The notes beneath the pieces are model-generated. The model was not told the DNA's origin, made no database searches, and was given only the letters and a program-made list of their open reading frames with translations. This document shows positions 35,383 through 44,612 of a stretch of DNA of 64,000 nucleotides, piece by piece. The position numbers were made by a program, and so were the translations under genes. Numbering within the stretch: the first letter of the stretch is position 1; each line of letters starts with the position of its first letter. This DNA is from RPRC01 sp034933285 (GTDB lineage Bacteria > Desulfobacterota > Desulfuromonadia > Geobacterales > Geobacteraceae): positions 62,001 to 126,000 of the forward strand of contig JAYFNT010000012.1 in assembly GCA_034933285.1 (NCBI GenBank). Direction: 5' to 3'.

Positions 35383-36552
35383 TCAGATTTCGATCCTGAA
35401 GCTGGCCCCTCCCTCGATGTTTTCGGCGGAAAGCCTGCCTCCCATGTTTTTTTCTATTATGGTTTTTGCCATGTAGAGGCCGATACCGGTGCCGCCCTGT
35501 TTTTTCCGGTGTGAAAAATAGGGTTCGAATATGCGGCCGATGATGTCTTCATGGATACCGCCTCCGTTGTCGGAGATGGTTATGACCGTTTTTTCGCCCT
35601 CACGGGATGTTTTGATCCGAAGCTCTGGATTGACGGTCTTTCTTTCGAGAAATATGTCCTTTGCATTTCCGAAGATATTGAGAAGTACCTGGGACAGCTC
35701 GTTGGGGAAGCCTGTCAGAACGATATCCTCGTCCGTGTCCATGTGGACGTTTACATTCGCGTAGCGCAGGCTGGTTTCCATGAACGAAAGGGAGCGGCTG
35801 ATGACCTGGTTGACCCTGTAAGCCATGTGCTCTTTTTCCTGTTTGAAAAAGTTGCGGAAGTCGTCGATGGTCTGGGACATGTGCTGAATGATGTTCATGG
35901 CGTTGCTGATCGTAGAGTCAAGATATTCCCTGTTCAGTTCGCCAAAGTCGAAACATTCACCCAGGTCCTGGATCAGCAGTGAGATGGAGGTCAGGGGCTG
36001 GCGCCACTGGTGGGCGATGTTGCCGATCATCTCGCCCATGGCCGCCTGGCGGTTTTGAAGGATCAGCAGGTGTTCCTTCTCCCGGTTCTTTTCCACTTCC
36101 TCCCGCACCCTCTGCTCCAGGGTCCTGTTGAGTTCCTCCAGTTGCAGCTGTTTCTTTTTCAGTTGTTCTTCCATGTGCTTCCGGGCGGTTATGTCCCGCA
36201 GGGATACGAGGAAGAACGGTTGACCCTCCCATTGGGTCCGCACTGTCCGGAATTCTGCGATGCGGGTTCCCTGCGCACCGCAGTCGATGTGGTGCTCTAT
36301 GGATTCGCCTTCTGCCAGTGGCAGGCCCAGTTCGCGGCCTGCCAGCTCTTCCGGTTTCCTGTTGAAGAGAACAGCGGCAACAGGGTTCACGATGCGGACG
36401 ATTCCGTCCATGTCGACGATGATGAACCCGTCGGTGATCCCGGAAATGATGTTGCGGAACCGGTCTTCGAAGAGGCGCAGGTGCTCTGCGAGCTGTTTCA
36501 GCTTGTCGCCCTTTGCGCCGTTTCCCGGCAATGTCAGCTCGTCAATGTCCAT
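35383..36552 (-). CDS. Cytosolic PAS sensor histidine kinase (HxWRQPL class)
   Basis: A 389-residue kinase with no TM segment. PAS about 25-130 (IISGITDGFIIVDMDG), coiled coil about 135-180 (QLQLEELNRTLEQRV), phospho-acceptor motif NIAHQWRQPLTSISLL, HATPase_c with N box VLLNIFGNAKDI, G1 DNGGGI, and GGTGIGLYMAKTIIE. I chose ATG 36552 (AGGA upstream) over GTG 36597. No receiver gene is adjacent, so it is an orphan kinase probably sensing an intracellular or redox ligand through PAS. It lies 108 bp upstream of uvrB on the same strand. Confidence 0.85.
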   Translation of the reverse strand: MDIDELTLPGNGAKGDKLKQLAEHLRLFEDRFRNIISGITDGFIIVDMDGIVRIVNPVAAVLFNRKPEELAGRELGLPLAEGESIEHHIDCGAQGTRIAEFRTVRTQWEGQPFFLVSLRDITARKHMEEQLKKKQLQLEELNRTLEQRVREEVEKNREKEHLLILQNRQAAMGEMIGNIAHQWRQPLTSISLLIQDLGECFDFGELNREYLDSTISNAMNIIQHMSQTIDDFRNFFKQEKEHMAYRVNQVISRSLSFMETSLRYANVNVHMDTDEDIVLTGFPNELSQVLLNIFGNAKDIFLERKTVNPELRIKTSREGEKTVITISDNGGGIHEDIIGRIFEPYFSHRKKQGGTGIGLYMAKTIIEKNMGGRLSAENIEGGASFRIEI

Positions 36553-36869
36553 GTTTTCCTGGTATGCAGTACTCAAGCCCGGTTTGCCCCAGTTCACCGA
36601 ACAAATATCCTTCCATTGGGAAGGGTAACCATTGCCCTCTCCATCACGGGAGAGGGCAGCGCAAAGAGTCCTGAGAATGGTGAAGCAATTGTAGCAGCTG
36701 CCTGTTTATTTACTCAGATAATTGGCGTCATGTCAATGGGATTGAGTTCCCCTGGCAATCGAGATGGGCAATGATACAGTTTAACTGCGCTTGCGTGGAA
36801 TGGCTTGCTTTTTCCTTTGCGTGATGCAATACTTTTTCTGCTGGGCAAAATACACTGACGGAGGCTGAC
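36553..36869. other. Intergenic stretch between the PAS kinase and tatA
   Basis: Divergent intergenic region of about 317 bp. It contains a hairpin at 36635-36658 (arms GCCCTCTCC/GGAGAGGGC, 6-base loop) that shares its GGAGAGGG arm with the palindrome near 6890. Otherwise no gene-like ORF is seen. Confidence 0.55.
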
Positions 36870-37061
36870 ATGTTCGGATACGGCGGGTTGCCGCTTATTA
36901 TCATCCTGCTCCTGATTCTGATTATTTTCGGCGCGGGCAAGCTGCCCGAGATCGGAACTGCACTGGGCAAGGGCATCAAGAATTTCAAGCGTTCATTCGA
37001 AGGAAAGGACGAGATCGAAATCAAGGCAAAAAAGGACGAGGATTCCGGCCGGGAATCATAA
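36870..37061 (+). CDS. tatA: Twin-arginine translocase TatA/TatE component
   Basis: A 63-residue protein with a short N-terminal membrane helix (LPLIIILLLILIIFGAGKLPE), the FGAGKLPEIG hinge of the TatA family, an amphipathic helix (ALGKGIKNFKRSF), and a charged tail. TatA oligomers form the translocation pore for folded Tat substrates such as the HyaA small subunit and the carotenoid oxygenase in this window. GGAGG lies 8 bp before ATG. No tatB/tatC neighbours. Confidence 0.92.
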   Translation: MFGYGGLPLIIILLLILIIFGAGKLPEIGTALGKGIKNFKRSFEGKDEIEIKAKKDEDSGRES

Positions 37062-37109
37062 GCTTACCTGCATCCCGCAACTCCGGCCCAATTCCCGTCC
37101 GGCTCCATC

Positions 37110-37400
37110 TCAGGACGGCAGCTCGATTTTCGGCTCCTCGCCTTTCCGGTAGAGGAGCACCATGCGACCCAGAACCTGGGCAATCTCGGCGCCGCATTTT
37201 TCCGAGAGAGCGTTTGCCACATCGTACCTGTCCATCAGGCAGCTTTCCAGGATTCTCACCTTTATCAGCTCATGGCTTTTCAGCGCCTCGGCCGTTTCTT
37301 CCAGGAGCGGCCCGCTGATCTCTCCCTTTCCCACCATGACAACCGGTTTGAGGCCGTGCCCCAGACCCCTCAGGTATCGTTTCTGTTTGCCGGTAAGCAT
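37110..37400 (-). CDS. yhbY: YhbY-family CRM-domain RNA-binding protein
   Basis: A 96-residue single-CRM-domain protein: LTGKQKRYLRGLGHGLKPVV at the start, the GxxG-type loop GKGEISG, HELIKVRILE, and GRMVLLYRK at the end. Members bind pre-50S ribosome subunits. Standalone gene convergent with tatA (48-bp gap). Length is normal for the family. Confidence 0.92.
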   Translation of the reverse strand: MLTGKQKRYLRGLGHGLKPVVMVGKGEISGPLLEETAEALKSHELIKVRILESCLMDRYDVANALSEKCGAEIAQVLGRMVLLYRKGEEPKIELPS

Positions 37401-37590
37401 CTGCAGCCTTTCCCCATTCCCATGCGCGTGATTCCGGAATGTTGCCCGGTTCGCGGGAATGCAATTTGAATCAAATAGTCTGTCCGTCCTGGTTTTCCGA
37501 CGGAAACATCATAAGGGTACACTGTCATCCCCATTTTGTACACTCCACATTGATTCATGAAAAAAAACTACTTGAACGTTGGGATTTGCC

Positions 37591-37618
37591 TTGCAATGTC
37601 ATCAACCGCTGCTATAAT
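37591..37618 (+). promoter_or_regulatory. Sigma-70-type promoter of the GAF kinase operon
   Basis: TTGCAA (37591-37596), 16-bp spacer, perfect TATAAT (37613-37618), 54 bp before the ATG at 37672. Confidence 0.6.
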
Positions 37619-37671
37619 CCGGCATAGTCGGCACCTGTGACACGAGAGGGGCGCACGGTCGGAGGACGCGC

Positions 37672-39321
37672 ATGGAGTGGAAGTGCTGCTGGGCAACAGA
37701 AGAGGTGACGGGGAACGAATGCCCTTTTATCGAGCCTTACGAGGCCGACCTTTATGTGTCCCTTGAGCGGCGCTTCATTGCCAAATGCCTGGATTGCCCC
37801 CGCCTGAGAGAGGATCTGGCGCGGCTGTCGGAAACGGGGCAACCCGCGGCGCCTCTGCTGCGGATACTGATCGACGAAATCCGGCGCCAGAAGGCCCTGA
37901 TGGATTCCATGTCCGCATTTCTGGACAACATGAACATGGAGGCGCGTTTTCTTCATGAGATCGGCGTTGTCCTCCAGACGCCCCTCGGTCTGGATGAAGT
38001 CCTGTCCGTAGCTTTGACAGCCTTCACTGCCGGCAAGGGGTTCGGCATGAACAGGGCGTTCCTCCTGCTTGCGGACAAGGAACGGAGGTTTCTCAAAGGT
38101 ACGCTGGGCGTGGGACCCAGGGACTACCAGGAGGCCTGGGAGATATGGGACGAGGTCAGCCGGAACGATTTTTCTCTCAAGGAGATGGCGAAGCATTTTT
38201 TCGACATGAAGCTCTCAGCCGAGAAGGACAAGTTTCACGATATCCTGGATGGCCTGACGGTTTCCCTTGGGGATCAGTCGCACATACTGAACAAGGCTCT
38301 CCTTGAAAGGAGACCCATCCTGGTAGAGGACGCCTCGAACAATCCTGACGTGGACCCTCTGCTGGCACGCATCCTTGGTGTGGACACCTTCCTGATACTT
38401 CCCCTGATATCGCGGAACCGCCGTATCGGCGTCATACTGGCGGATAATTTCATCACCCATAGACAGATTACCGCCCAGGACGTGAAATCAATGGAGACCC
38501 TGACGTTTCCGGTGGCCTTTGCCATCGAACGCGCTTCTCTCTACGAGCGGCTGCATGAAGATCTCCGCAAGCTGACCAGGGCCAACACCAAACTGCTTGA
38601 GCAGCAGGAACTCATCGTGAGGATGGAGAAACTGGCTTTGCTTGGCAAGATAACCTCCAGCATATCCCATTCCATCAGGAATCCGCTCATGGTGATCGGC
38701 GGGTTTGCCCGTTCACTGCTGAGGGATATTCCCCCGGACCACCCGAAAAAGGAGTCACTGGAAACCATCGTGCGTGAGGCCCGTCTGCTGGAAGATGCGC
38801 TGAACGAGGCGCTTGCCTACGCCGATTCCGTTTTGCCGGCCCTTGACAGGTGGGACGTGAACCAGATTGTCGGCAATGTCTTCAGGGAAGTGCGGAAGAA
38901 TCTGGCCGGCGACGGGATGAATTCAATCCTGGAACTCTCGCCGGACCTTCCCGCGATCTATACCGATTACCGCCAGATAGCTTACTGCATCAAGAAGCTC
39001 CTTCGTTACAACCTGGAGATAATGGGATCCGCCGGTGAATTGTACATGGGAACAAGGCTGGAAGCTGATTGCATCCTGATAGAGATCCGTTTCAGCCCCG
39101 AGCAGCACGGAGATGGAGGCGATGAAACCGTGTTCCCCTGCCTTGGGGAAGAGGACGAAACAAAGGGCATGGAGCTTTCCATTTGCAGGGTGATACTTGA
39201 AAATTATTGTAAATCCTTTACTGTTGAAGAATACGGCCGCAATGGCAGAAGGTATTCATTGAGGCTGCCGCTGAAAAAGGAGAGCGAAGATCATGAGCAG
39301 GATTCTAGTGGTAGACGATGA
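37672..39321 (+). CDS. GAF-domain sensor histidine kinase with degenerate ATPase domain
   Basis: A 549-residue cytosolic protein starting at ATG 37672 (GGAGG upstream). An N-terminal cysteine-rich segment (C5, C6, C17, C39, C42; KCLDCPRL) may bind a metal or FeS centre. GAF about 95-290, coiled coil about 300-325, HisKA with SSISHSIRNPLMVIGG, then a HATPase-like region about 420-535. The usual N-box and G boxes are poorly kept (KKLLRYNLEIMG; GMELSICRVI without GTGLGL), so ATP use is doubtful. It overlaps by 29 bp with a single-domain receiver gene, its probable partner, and precedes the sugar-nucleotide/glycogen cluster. Confidence 0.82.
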   Translation: MEWKCCWATEEVTGNECPFIEPYEADLYVSLERRFIAKCLDCPRLREDLARLSETGQPAAPLLRILIDEIRRQKALMDSMSAFLDNMNMEARFLHEIGVVLQTPLGLDEVLSVALTAFTAGKGFGMNRAFLLLADKERRFLKGTLGVGPRDYQEAWEIWDEVSRNDFSLKEMAKHFFDMKLSAEKDKFHDILDGLTVSLGDQSHILNKALLERRPILVEDASNNPDVDPLLARILGVDTFLILPLISRNRRIGVILADNFITHRQITAQDVKSMETLTFPVAFAIERASLYERLHEDLRKLTRANTKLLEQQELIVRMEKLALLGKITSSISHSIRNPLMVIGGFARSLLRDIPPDHPKKESLETIVREARLLEDALNEALAYADSVLPALDRWDVNQIVGNVFREVRKNLAGDGMNSILELSPDLPAIYTDYRQIAYCIKKLLRYNLEIMGSAGELYMGTRLEADCILIEIRFSPEQHGDGGDETVFPCLGEEDETKGMELSICRVILENYCKSFTVEEYGRNGRRYSLRLPLKKESEDHEQDSSGRR

Positions 39322-39679
39322 AAGCAGCATCAGACTTCTCTACTCACACGAGCTTGCCGACGAAGGATACGAAATAGCAACCGCAGCCAATGCCGTTGAT
39401 GCGGTGGAATTGCTGCGCAGAGATGATTTCGATCTGATTCTCCTCGATATCAAGCTCAAGAACGAAAGTGGTCTTGAACTCCTGCAGAGGATAGTGAAGG
39501 AGCGCCACAATCTACCGGTCATCCTCTGTACGGCATTTTCATGCTATAAAGACGATTTCTCCGCCTGGCTCGCTGACGGATATGTCGTGAAATCCAGCGA
39601 TCTGCAGGAGCTTAAGGACGAGATCAGACGAGTGCTCGCCAAAAAGTCTTCCAGGGGTCCAACACATAAGGTGATGTAA
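39293..39679 (+). CDS. Single-domain response regulator (CheY-like)
   Basis: A 128-residue receiver with acidic pair D8/D9, phospho-acceptor D52 in LILLDIKL, conserved Thr in ILCTAFS, and Lys in YVVKSSD. No output domain. It starts inside the kinase gene (29-bp overlap), so translational coupling and partnership with that kinase are likely. It would pass the signal by protein contact. The 116 bp that follow lead to the ManC-PGM gene. Confidence 0.9.
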   Translation: MSRILVVDDESSIRLLYSHELADEGYEIATAANAVDAVELLRRDDFDLILLDIKLKNESGLELLQRIVKERHNLPVILCTAFSCYKDDFSAWLADGYVVKSSDLQELKDEIRRVLAKKSSRGPTHKVM

Positions 39680-39795
39680 CATTGACAGCGTATGCCGGTT
39701 TATTCCGGATTTTACCGGCGCCGTATCGTTGCGGAGATGTCCCGGCCCTGCGGGTATGGCCCGGGCTTCCCGAATATGGGCGGAGGAGGGTGTAA

Positions 39796-42303
39796 GTGAA
39801 AGCAGTCATCATGGCAGGAGGTTTCGGCACCAGGATCCAACCCTTGACCAGCGGAATGCCGAAACCGATGATTCCCCTTGCCAACCGTCCGATCATGCTC
39901 CACATTGTCGAGCTCCTGAAAAGGCACGGTATTACCGAGATGGTTATGCTGCTCCATCATCAGCCTGACATTATCAAAAACTTCTTCCGTGACGGATCGG
40001 ATTTCGATATCAAGGTCGAATATGTCGCACCTCTTCAGGACATGGGAACGGCCGGATCGGTGAAATGCGCCGAGCAGCTGCTGGGCGAGCGGTTTATGGT
40101 CATCAGCGGAGACCTGTTGACTGATTTCAACCTGAGCAAAATCATTACATTTCACAGCGAGAAACAGGCCATGGCTACGATCACCCTTACTTCGGTAAGG
40201 GATCCGCTCCAGTTCGGCGTCGTCATAACCGACAGGGAAAAGAGGATTACCCAGTTTCTTGAAAAGCCCGGGTGGGGAGAAGTTATTTCAGACACTATCA
40301 ACACCGGCATCTATGTGCTGGAACCTGAAATTCTCCATTATATCCCCGAAGGGGAGAGTTTCGATTTCTCCAACGATCTGTTCCCGATCCTGCTTCGCAA
40401 CAACGACCCGTTGTTCGGCTGTCCTGTCAAGGGATACTGGCGTGACATAGGCAATACCGATTCCTATCGCGAGGCGCATAACGACATATTCCATGGCAGA
40501 ATCAACATCAGGATAGACGAGGAAAAACAGGACCTGTTGGGCAAGGATATCCGCCTGGGGGCGGATGTCCGCCTGGATGACCTTTCCATCCTGGAAGGGA
40601 CGGTTATTCTGGGAGACAATTCCCAGGTCCTGGCAAACTCCCATATCCGGGACTGCGTGATCGGCAGGAATTGCACCATAGAAGCAGGCGCCCGGTTGTT
40701 CCGCTGCGTGGTCTGGGACAATGTCTATATCAAGAAGGGCGCCAGACTGGTGGACTCGGTGATCTGCAGCAATGTGAGCGTCGGCCAGGGGGTCACCATC
40801 GAGGAAGGGGTCATCGTGGCCGACGACACTGCCATAGGCGAGGATGCTTACATCAAGAAAGATGTTAAAATCTGGCCGAAGAAGCTCATAGAGCCGGGGG
40901 CCATTGTCTCGGGAAACCTCATATGGGGCGAGAAATGGAAGAAATCCCTGTTCGAAGGGGCAATGATCCGCGGGCTCACCAATATCGAGCTCAACCCCGA
41001 ATTCATGGCAAAACTCGGCTGCGCCTATGGCAGCACCCTTCCAAAGGGGAGCTTCATCCTTGCGGGCCGGGATGCCCATCGCTCATCGCGCATGCTGAAA
41101 CGGAGCTTTCTCGGGGGGATCCTCTCCACCGGTGTGAATGTCAGGGACATGAAAATGCTCCCCCTGCCCCTGTTGCGGTATAAGCTGAAAACTTTCGGAG
41201 AAGTGGGGGGGGTGCAGTTCCGTGAAGCGCTCGATGATCCGGCCACGACCGAAATCGTGTTCCTGGATGCCGACGGTCTGGATTTTTCCAGTTCCATGGG
41301 CAAGAACGTGGAGCGGGTCTACTACAAGGAGACGTTCCGCAGGGCGCACCATTCGGAACCGGGCGGCATTTCGGAGCTTGCCAACGTGGTCGATTTCTAC
41401 CGGGAGGGTTTTTTCCGCGCCATTGACTGTGGCGCCGTGAAGCGCGGGAAGTTCAAGGTCGTGGTCGATTTTACCTATTCCACGGCAAGCCAGGTGCTTC
41501 CCGGGCTCCTGAACGCAATGGGCTGCGAGGTGGTGGCGCTCAATGCGTATATCGAGGAGCAGAGCGATGAAAAAAAAGGGTTGGACCTTTCCCTGAGCCT
41601 CCAGCAGCTTTCGAAGATAGTTGCGGCCCTTGACGCTCAGGCCGGTTTCTGGCTCGATCCCACGTCGGAGAGCGTCATTCTCGTGGATGAGACCGGCAGG
41701 GTTTGCAGTGGTGCGGAGCTCCTTTCGCTCATGGTGTCCCTGCAACAGCAGCGTGAGAGCAATGGGGTTTTCGCAGTGCCGGTTTCCGCTCCTTCGGTGA
41801 TAGAGAAGATGGTGTGCGAAGTGGGGGGCACGGTGCTGCGCACCAAGACTTCCGACCGTTCCATGATCGAAGCTTCGCTGCCGGCTGAAGTGGTGTTCGC
41901 GGGTTCGCTTAACGGCCGGTTCGCTTTCCCCCGTTTCCAGAATGCCTTTGACGGCATGTTTGCCATTGCAAAGCTCGTGGAAATGGCTTCGTGCAAGGGA
42001 GATCCTCTCTCGACTATCATGGGAAAGATACCTTTCCGGACCTATTTGGAGAACTCTGTCCCATGTGTATGGGAGCTCAAAGGCGGGGTAATGCGCAGGA
42101 TGAGCGAAGACAGCCTTGACAAGGAGGCGACCTTTATCGACGGCATCAAGGTTCATCATGGAGAGGACTGGATCCTCCTGCTCCCGGACCAGACCATGCC
42201 GTTGATACGCATCATAGCGGAAGCGAACAAAGAGGACACGGCGAGGAAGCTCATGAAGGAATACCGGGACAAGGTAGAATTATGGAAGAAGGAGTCGGTC
42301 TGA
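39796..42303 (+). CDS. Sugar-1-phosphate nucleotidyltransferase / phosphomannomutase-like fusion
   Basis: An 835-residue protein in three parts. Nucleotidyltransferase about 1-235 (AVIMAGGFGTRIQPLTSGMP; SGDLLTDF; INTGIYVLEPEIL). Left-handed beta-helix hexapeptides about 245-370. A phosphohexomutase-like region about 380-835. In active mutases domain I carries a phosphoserine loop TASHNP; here the segment following RYKLKTFGEVGGVQFREAL has no such loop, so mutase activity is doubtful. Similar fusions are known in cyanobacteria and deltaproteobacteria, usually called mannose-1-phosphate guanylyltransferase. It abuts the GH57 gene (stop and TTG start adjacent). Confidence 0.85.
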   Translation: MKAVIMAGGFGTRIQPLTSGMPKPMIPLANRPIMLHIVELLKRHGITEMVMLLHHQPDIIKNFFRDGSDFDIKVEYVAPLQDMGTAGSVKCAEQLLGERFMVISGDLLTDFNLSKIITFHSEKQAMATITLTSVRDPLQFGVVITDREKRITQFLEKPGWGEVISDTINTGIYVLEPEILHYIPEGESFDFSNDLFPILLRNNDPLFGCPVKGYWRDIGNTDSYREAHNDIFHGRINIRIDEEKQDLLGKDIRLGADVRLDDLSILEGTVILGDNSQVLANSHIRDCVIGRNCTIEAGARLFRCVVWDNVYIKKGARLVDSVICSNVSVGQGVTIEEGVIVADDTAIGEDAYIKKDVKIWPKKLIEPGAIVSGNLIWGEKWKKSLFEGAMIRGLTNIELNPEFMAKLGCAYGSTLPKGSFILAGRDAHRSSRMLKRSFLGGILSTGVNVRDMKMLPLPLLRYKLKTFGEVGGVQFREALDDPATTEIVFLDADGLDFSSSMGKNVERVYYKETFRRAHHSEPGGISELANVVDFYREGFFRAIDCGAVKRGKFKVVVDFTYSTASQVLPGLLNAMGCEVVALNAYIEEQSDEKKGLDLSLSLQQLSKIVAALDAQAGFWLDPTSESVILVDETGRVCSGAELLSLMVSLQQQRESNGVFAVPVSAPSVIEKMVCEVGGTVLRTKTSDRSMIEASLPAEVVFAGSLNGRFAFPRFQNAFDGMFAIAKLVEMASCKGDPLSTIMGKIPFRTYLENSVPCVWELKGGVMRRMSEDSLDKEATFIDGIKVHHGEDWILLLPDQTMPLIRIIAEANKEDTARKLMKEYRDKVELWKKESV

Positions 42304-44511
42304 TTGGCAACGGCGCTCCAGGTAACTTTCCTATGGCACATGCACCAGCCGTTCTACAGGGATCCGCTGTCCGGCGTGTATGATCTCCCCTGGACCTACC
42401 TGCACGGGGTCAAGGATTATTTCGACATGGCGGCCATCGTCCAGGAGGTCGACGACGCGAGGGTGGTGTTCAACCTGGTCCCATCCCTCCTGGAACAGAT
42501 CCGGGATTACGCGGACGGTACCGCGGTCGACCGTTTTCTGTCACACGGCGAAATGGATCCCGCGGATATGTCGGCAGACCAGCGCCTTTTCCTTCTTGAC
42601 AACTTCTTTTCCGTCAACCGGGAGCGGATGATCGACACCCATCCCCGTTACCTTGAACTTCGGTATCTGATGGGGAACGGCAGCCACTCTTCATCAGTGG
42701 ACCGGATGAGAAAAGTTTCCGACCAGGACTTGCTGGACCTGCAGGTCTGGTTCTTCCTCGCCTGGACCGGGGAGGCGGCCAAGCGCCGATACCCGGAACT
42801 GGCCGGAATGATTGCCAAAGGGCGGAATTTTACACGGGAAGACAAACGGCTTCTCCTGGATACGCATCGGAACATCCTCAGGGAAATCATCCCCCTGTAT
42901 CGAATGCTTCATGAGCAGGGCAAAGTGGAGTTGTCCGTTTCCCCGTACTTTCACCCCATACTGCCGCTTCTTTGCGATTCGGATATTGCTCTTGCCTCGA
43001 CACCGCGGACGAATCCGCCGGGAATCCGTTTCCGCTTCCCGGAAGATGCCCGTGCACAGGTGGCGGGAGGGATTGATTATTTCAGGGAGGTGTTCGGATT
43101 CGCGCCCAGGGGCATGTGGCCGTCGGAAGGGTCGGTCAGCGACGAGACCCTGGACATCCTGTCGGATTGCGGTCTTGAATGGGCGGCAAGCGATGAAGGG
43201 ATTCTCGCTGCCAGCCTGCCGGAAGGACTGGGAGCCGCAAAGGAGAGACTTTACCATCCCTATTCGTTTACCAGGGACGGCAAAGACATCACCCTGTTTT
43301 TCCGCGACCGGCAGCTATCCGATCTGATCGGATTCACTTATTCCCGTTGGCAGCCCGGCCGCGCTGTAGACGATTTCTTGCAAAGGCTGCTATCACTGCG
43401 CAGTGATGTGCCCGATGCCGATCACGTCTCGATCATCCTGGATGGCGAGAACGCCTGGGAGTACTATCCTGAAAACGGTTACGGCTTTCTCTCGTCTCTC
43501 TATCGGGAGATCGGAAAGAACCGCCTGCTGGATTTCGCCAAGCCTTCGGATGGCCGGATACGGGAATTGACCCGGCGGAGTTTGAGCCATGTTCACCCGG
43601 GTTCATGGATCAATGCGAATTTCGGCATCTGGGTGGGGCATCCCGAGGAAAACCTGGCCTGGGAACATCTCCACAAGGCGAGAACTGCCGCGGTCGCCAG
43701 TAATCCCGAGGTTGCCGTGCTTATGGCAGCGACTGGCATGGCAGTTGTCACCGATGCCGGTGAAGGGCCTTCCCTGGCCGACAGCATCTGCAGATCATTA
43801 TATGCCGCTGAAGGAAGCGACTGGTTCTGGTGGTATGGAGACGACCATTTTTCCCCGCACAGCGACCATTTCGACCTGCTTTTCCGCAATAACCTGATCA
43901 ATGTTTACCGGTTGCTGGGGATGAATGTTCCGGGTGAACTGTTCCAGGCCATAAAGAAAGTCACTCCCGCGGGGCTGGTCAGGAAGCCTTCGACCTTGAT
44001 AACACCCCGCCTGAATGGTATGGTTGATGACTATTTCGAATGGCATGGCGCCGGGCTCTATGACCTCAGCCGCCAGTCATCCGCCATGCATGCGGGTGAA
44101 AGCCTGCTGAACTGTTTTTTTTATGGCTATGACCGGGAATTCTTCTATGTGCGTGCCGATGGATCATCCCCGTTCGACAAAGTCCTGCTGCCGGACGACG
44201 TGCTTCGGCTGCACCTGCTGCTGGAAAGGGAATTCATCCTTCCCTTGACACCAGGGGCTTGCGAAGGGGAACTCCTGGTGAGGCAGGACAACGGTTGGCT
44301 CGGGACGGGTCATGCATGCAACTGGGTGGTTTCCCGGGTGTGCGAACTGCGCGTGCCGCTGGCGGCTTTCTCGCCGCAAAAGGGCCAGACCTTTTTTGCC
44401 TACTTGACTCTTACCAGGGGGCAGGACGAAATAGGGCGCTGGCCGACCCTTGTACCTCTGCCCATCTGCTATGAAGGGCAGGAGCTTGAGCTGGAAAACT
44501 GGCTCGTATAG
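42304..44511 (+). CDS. Glycoside hydrolase family 57 (alpha-glucan active)
   Basis: A 735-residue protein. The start is TTG 42304, directly after the previous stop, with AAGGAG 9 bp upstream. GH57 motifs: LWHMHQPFY near residue 10, GMWPSEGSVS (around 275), the nucleophile/acid regions WAASDEGIL and DGENAWEYYPENG, and a C-terminal accessory domain. GH57 enzymes act on alpha-1,4 and alpha-1,6 glucans (amylase, branching, glucanotransferase). Cytosolic: no signal peptide. With galT and glgA downstream it belongs to storage-glucan turnover. Confidence 0.9.
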   Translation: MATALQVTFLWHMHQPFYRDPLSGVYDLPWTYLHGVKDYFDMAAIVQEVDDARVVFNLVPSLLEQIRDYADGTAVDRFLSHGEMDPADMSADQRLFLLDNFFSVNRERMIDTHPRYLELRYLMGNGSHSSSVDRMRKVSDQDLLDLQVWFFLAWTGEAAKRRYPELAGMIAKGRNFTREDKRLLLDTHRNILREIIPLYRMLHEQGKVELSVSPYFHPILPLLCDSDIALASTPRTNPPGIRFRFPEDARAQVAGGIDYFREVFGFAPRGMWPSEGSVSDETLDILSDCGLEWAASDEGILAASLPEGLGAAKERLYHPYSFTRDGKDITLFFRDRQLSDLIGFTYSRWQPGRAVDDFLQRLLSLRSDVPDADHVSIILDGENAWEYYPENGYGFLSSLYREIGKNRLLDFAKPSDGRIRELTRRSLSHVHPGSWINANFGIWVGHPEENLAWEHLHKARTAAVASNPEVAVLMAATGMAVVTDAGEGPSLADSICRSLYAAEGSDWFWWYGDDHFSPHSDHFDLLFRNNLINVYRLLGMNVPGELFQAIKKVTPAGLVRKPSTLITPRLNGMVDDYFEWHGAGLYDLSRQSSAMHAGESLLNCFFYGYDREFFYVRADGSSPFDKVLLPDDVLRLHLLLEREFILPLTPGACEGELLVRQDNGWLGTGHACNWVVSRVCELRVPLAAFSPQKGQTFFAYLTLTRGQDEIGRWPTLVPLPICYEGQELELENWLV

Positions 44512-44612
44512 ACTGCCGCTGTTTGGAAACCTGAATCCGTGACGCCTGAACGCCGAGACGAGCTGAATGCCGGGGTTCGAACGCCGCTGATTCAAGGGAA
44601 AGGGAGGCCATT

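Noticed and set aside
41083..42159. 358-codon minus-strand ORF
   Set aside because: Antisense shadow of the ManC-PGM gene; composition is His/Arg/Glu-rich and not protein-like.
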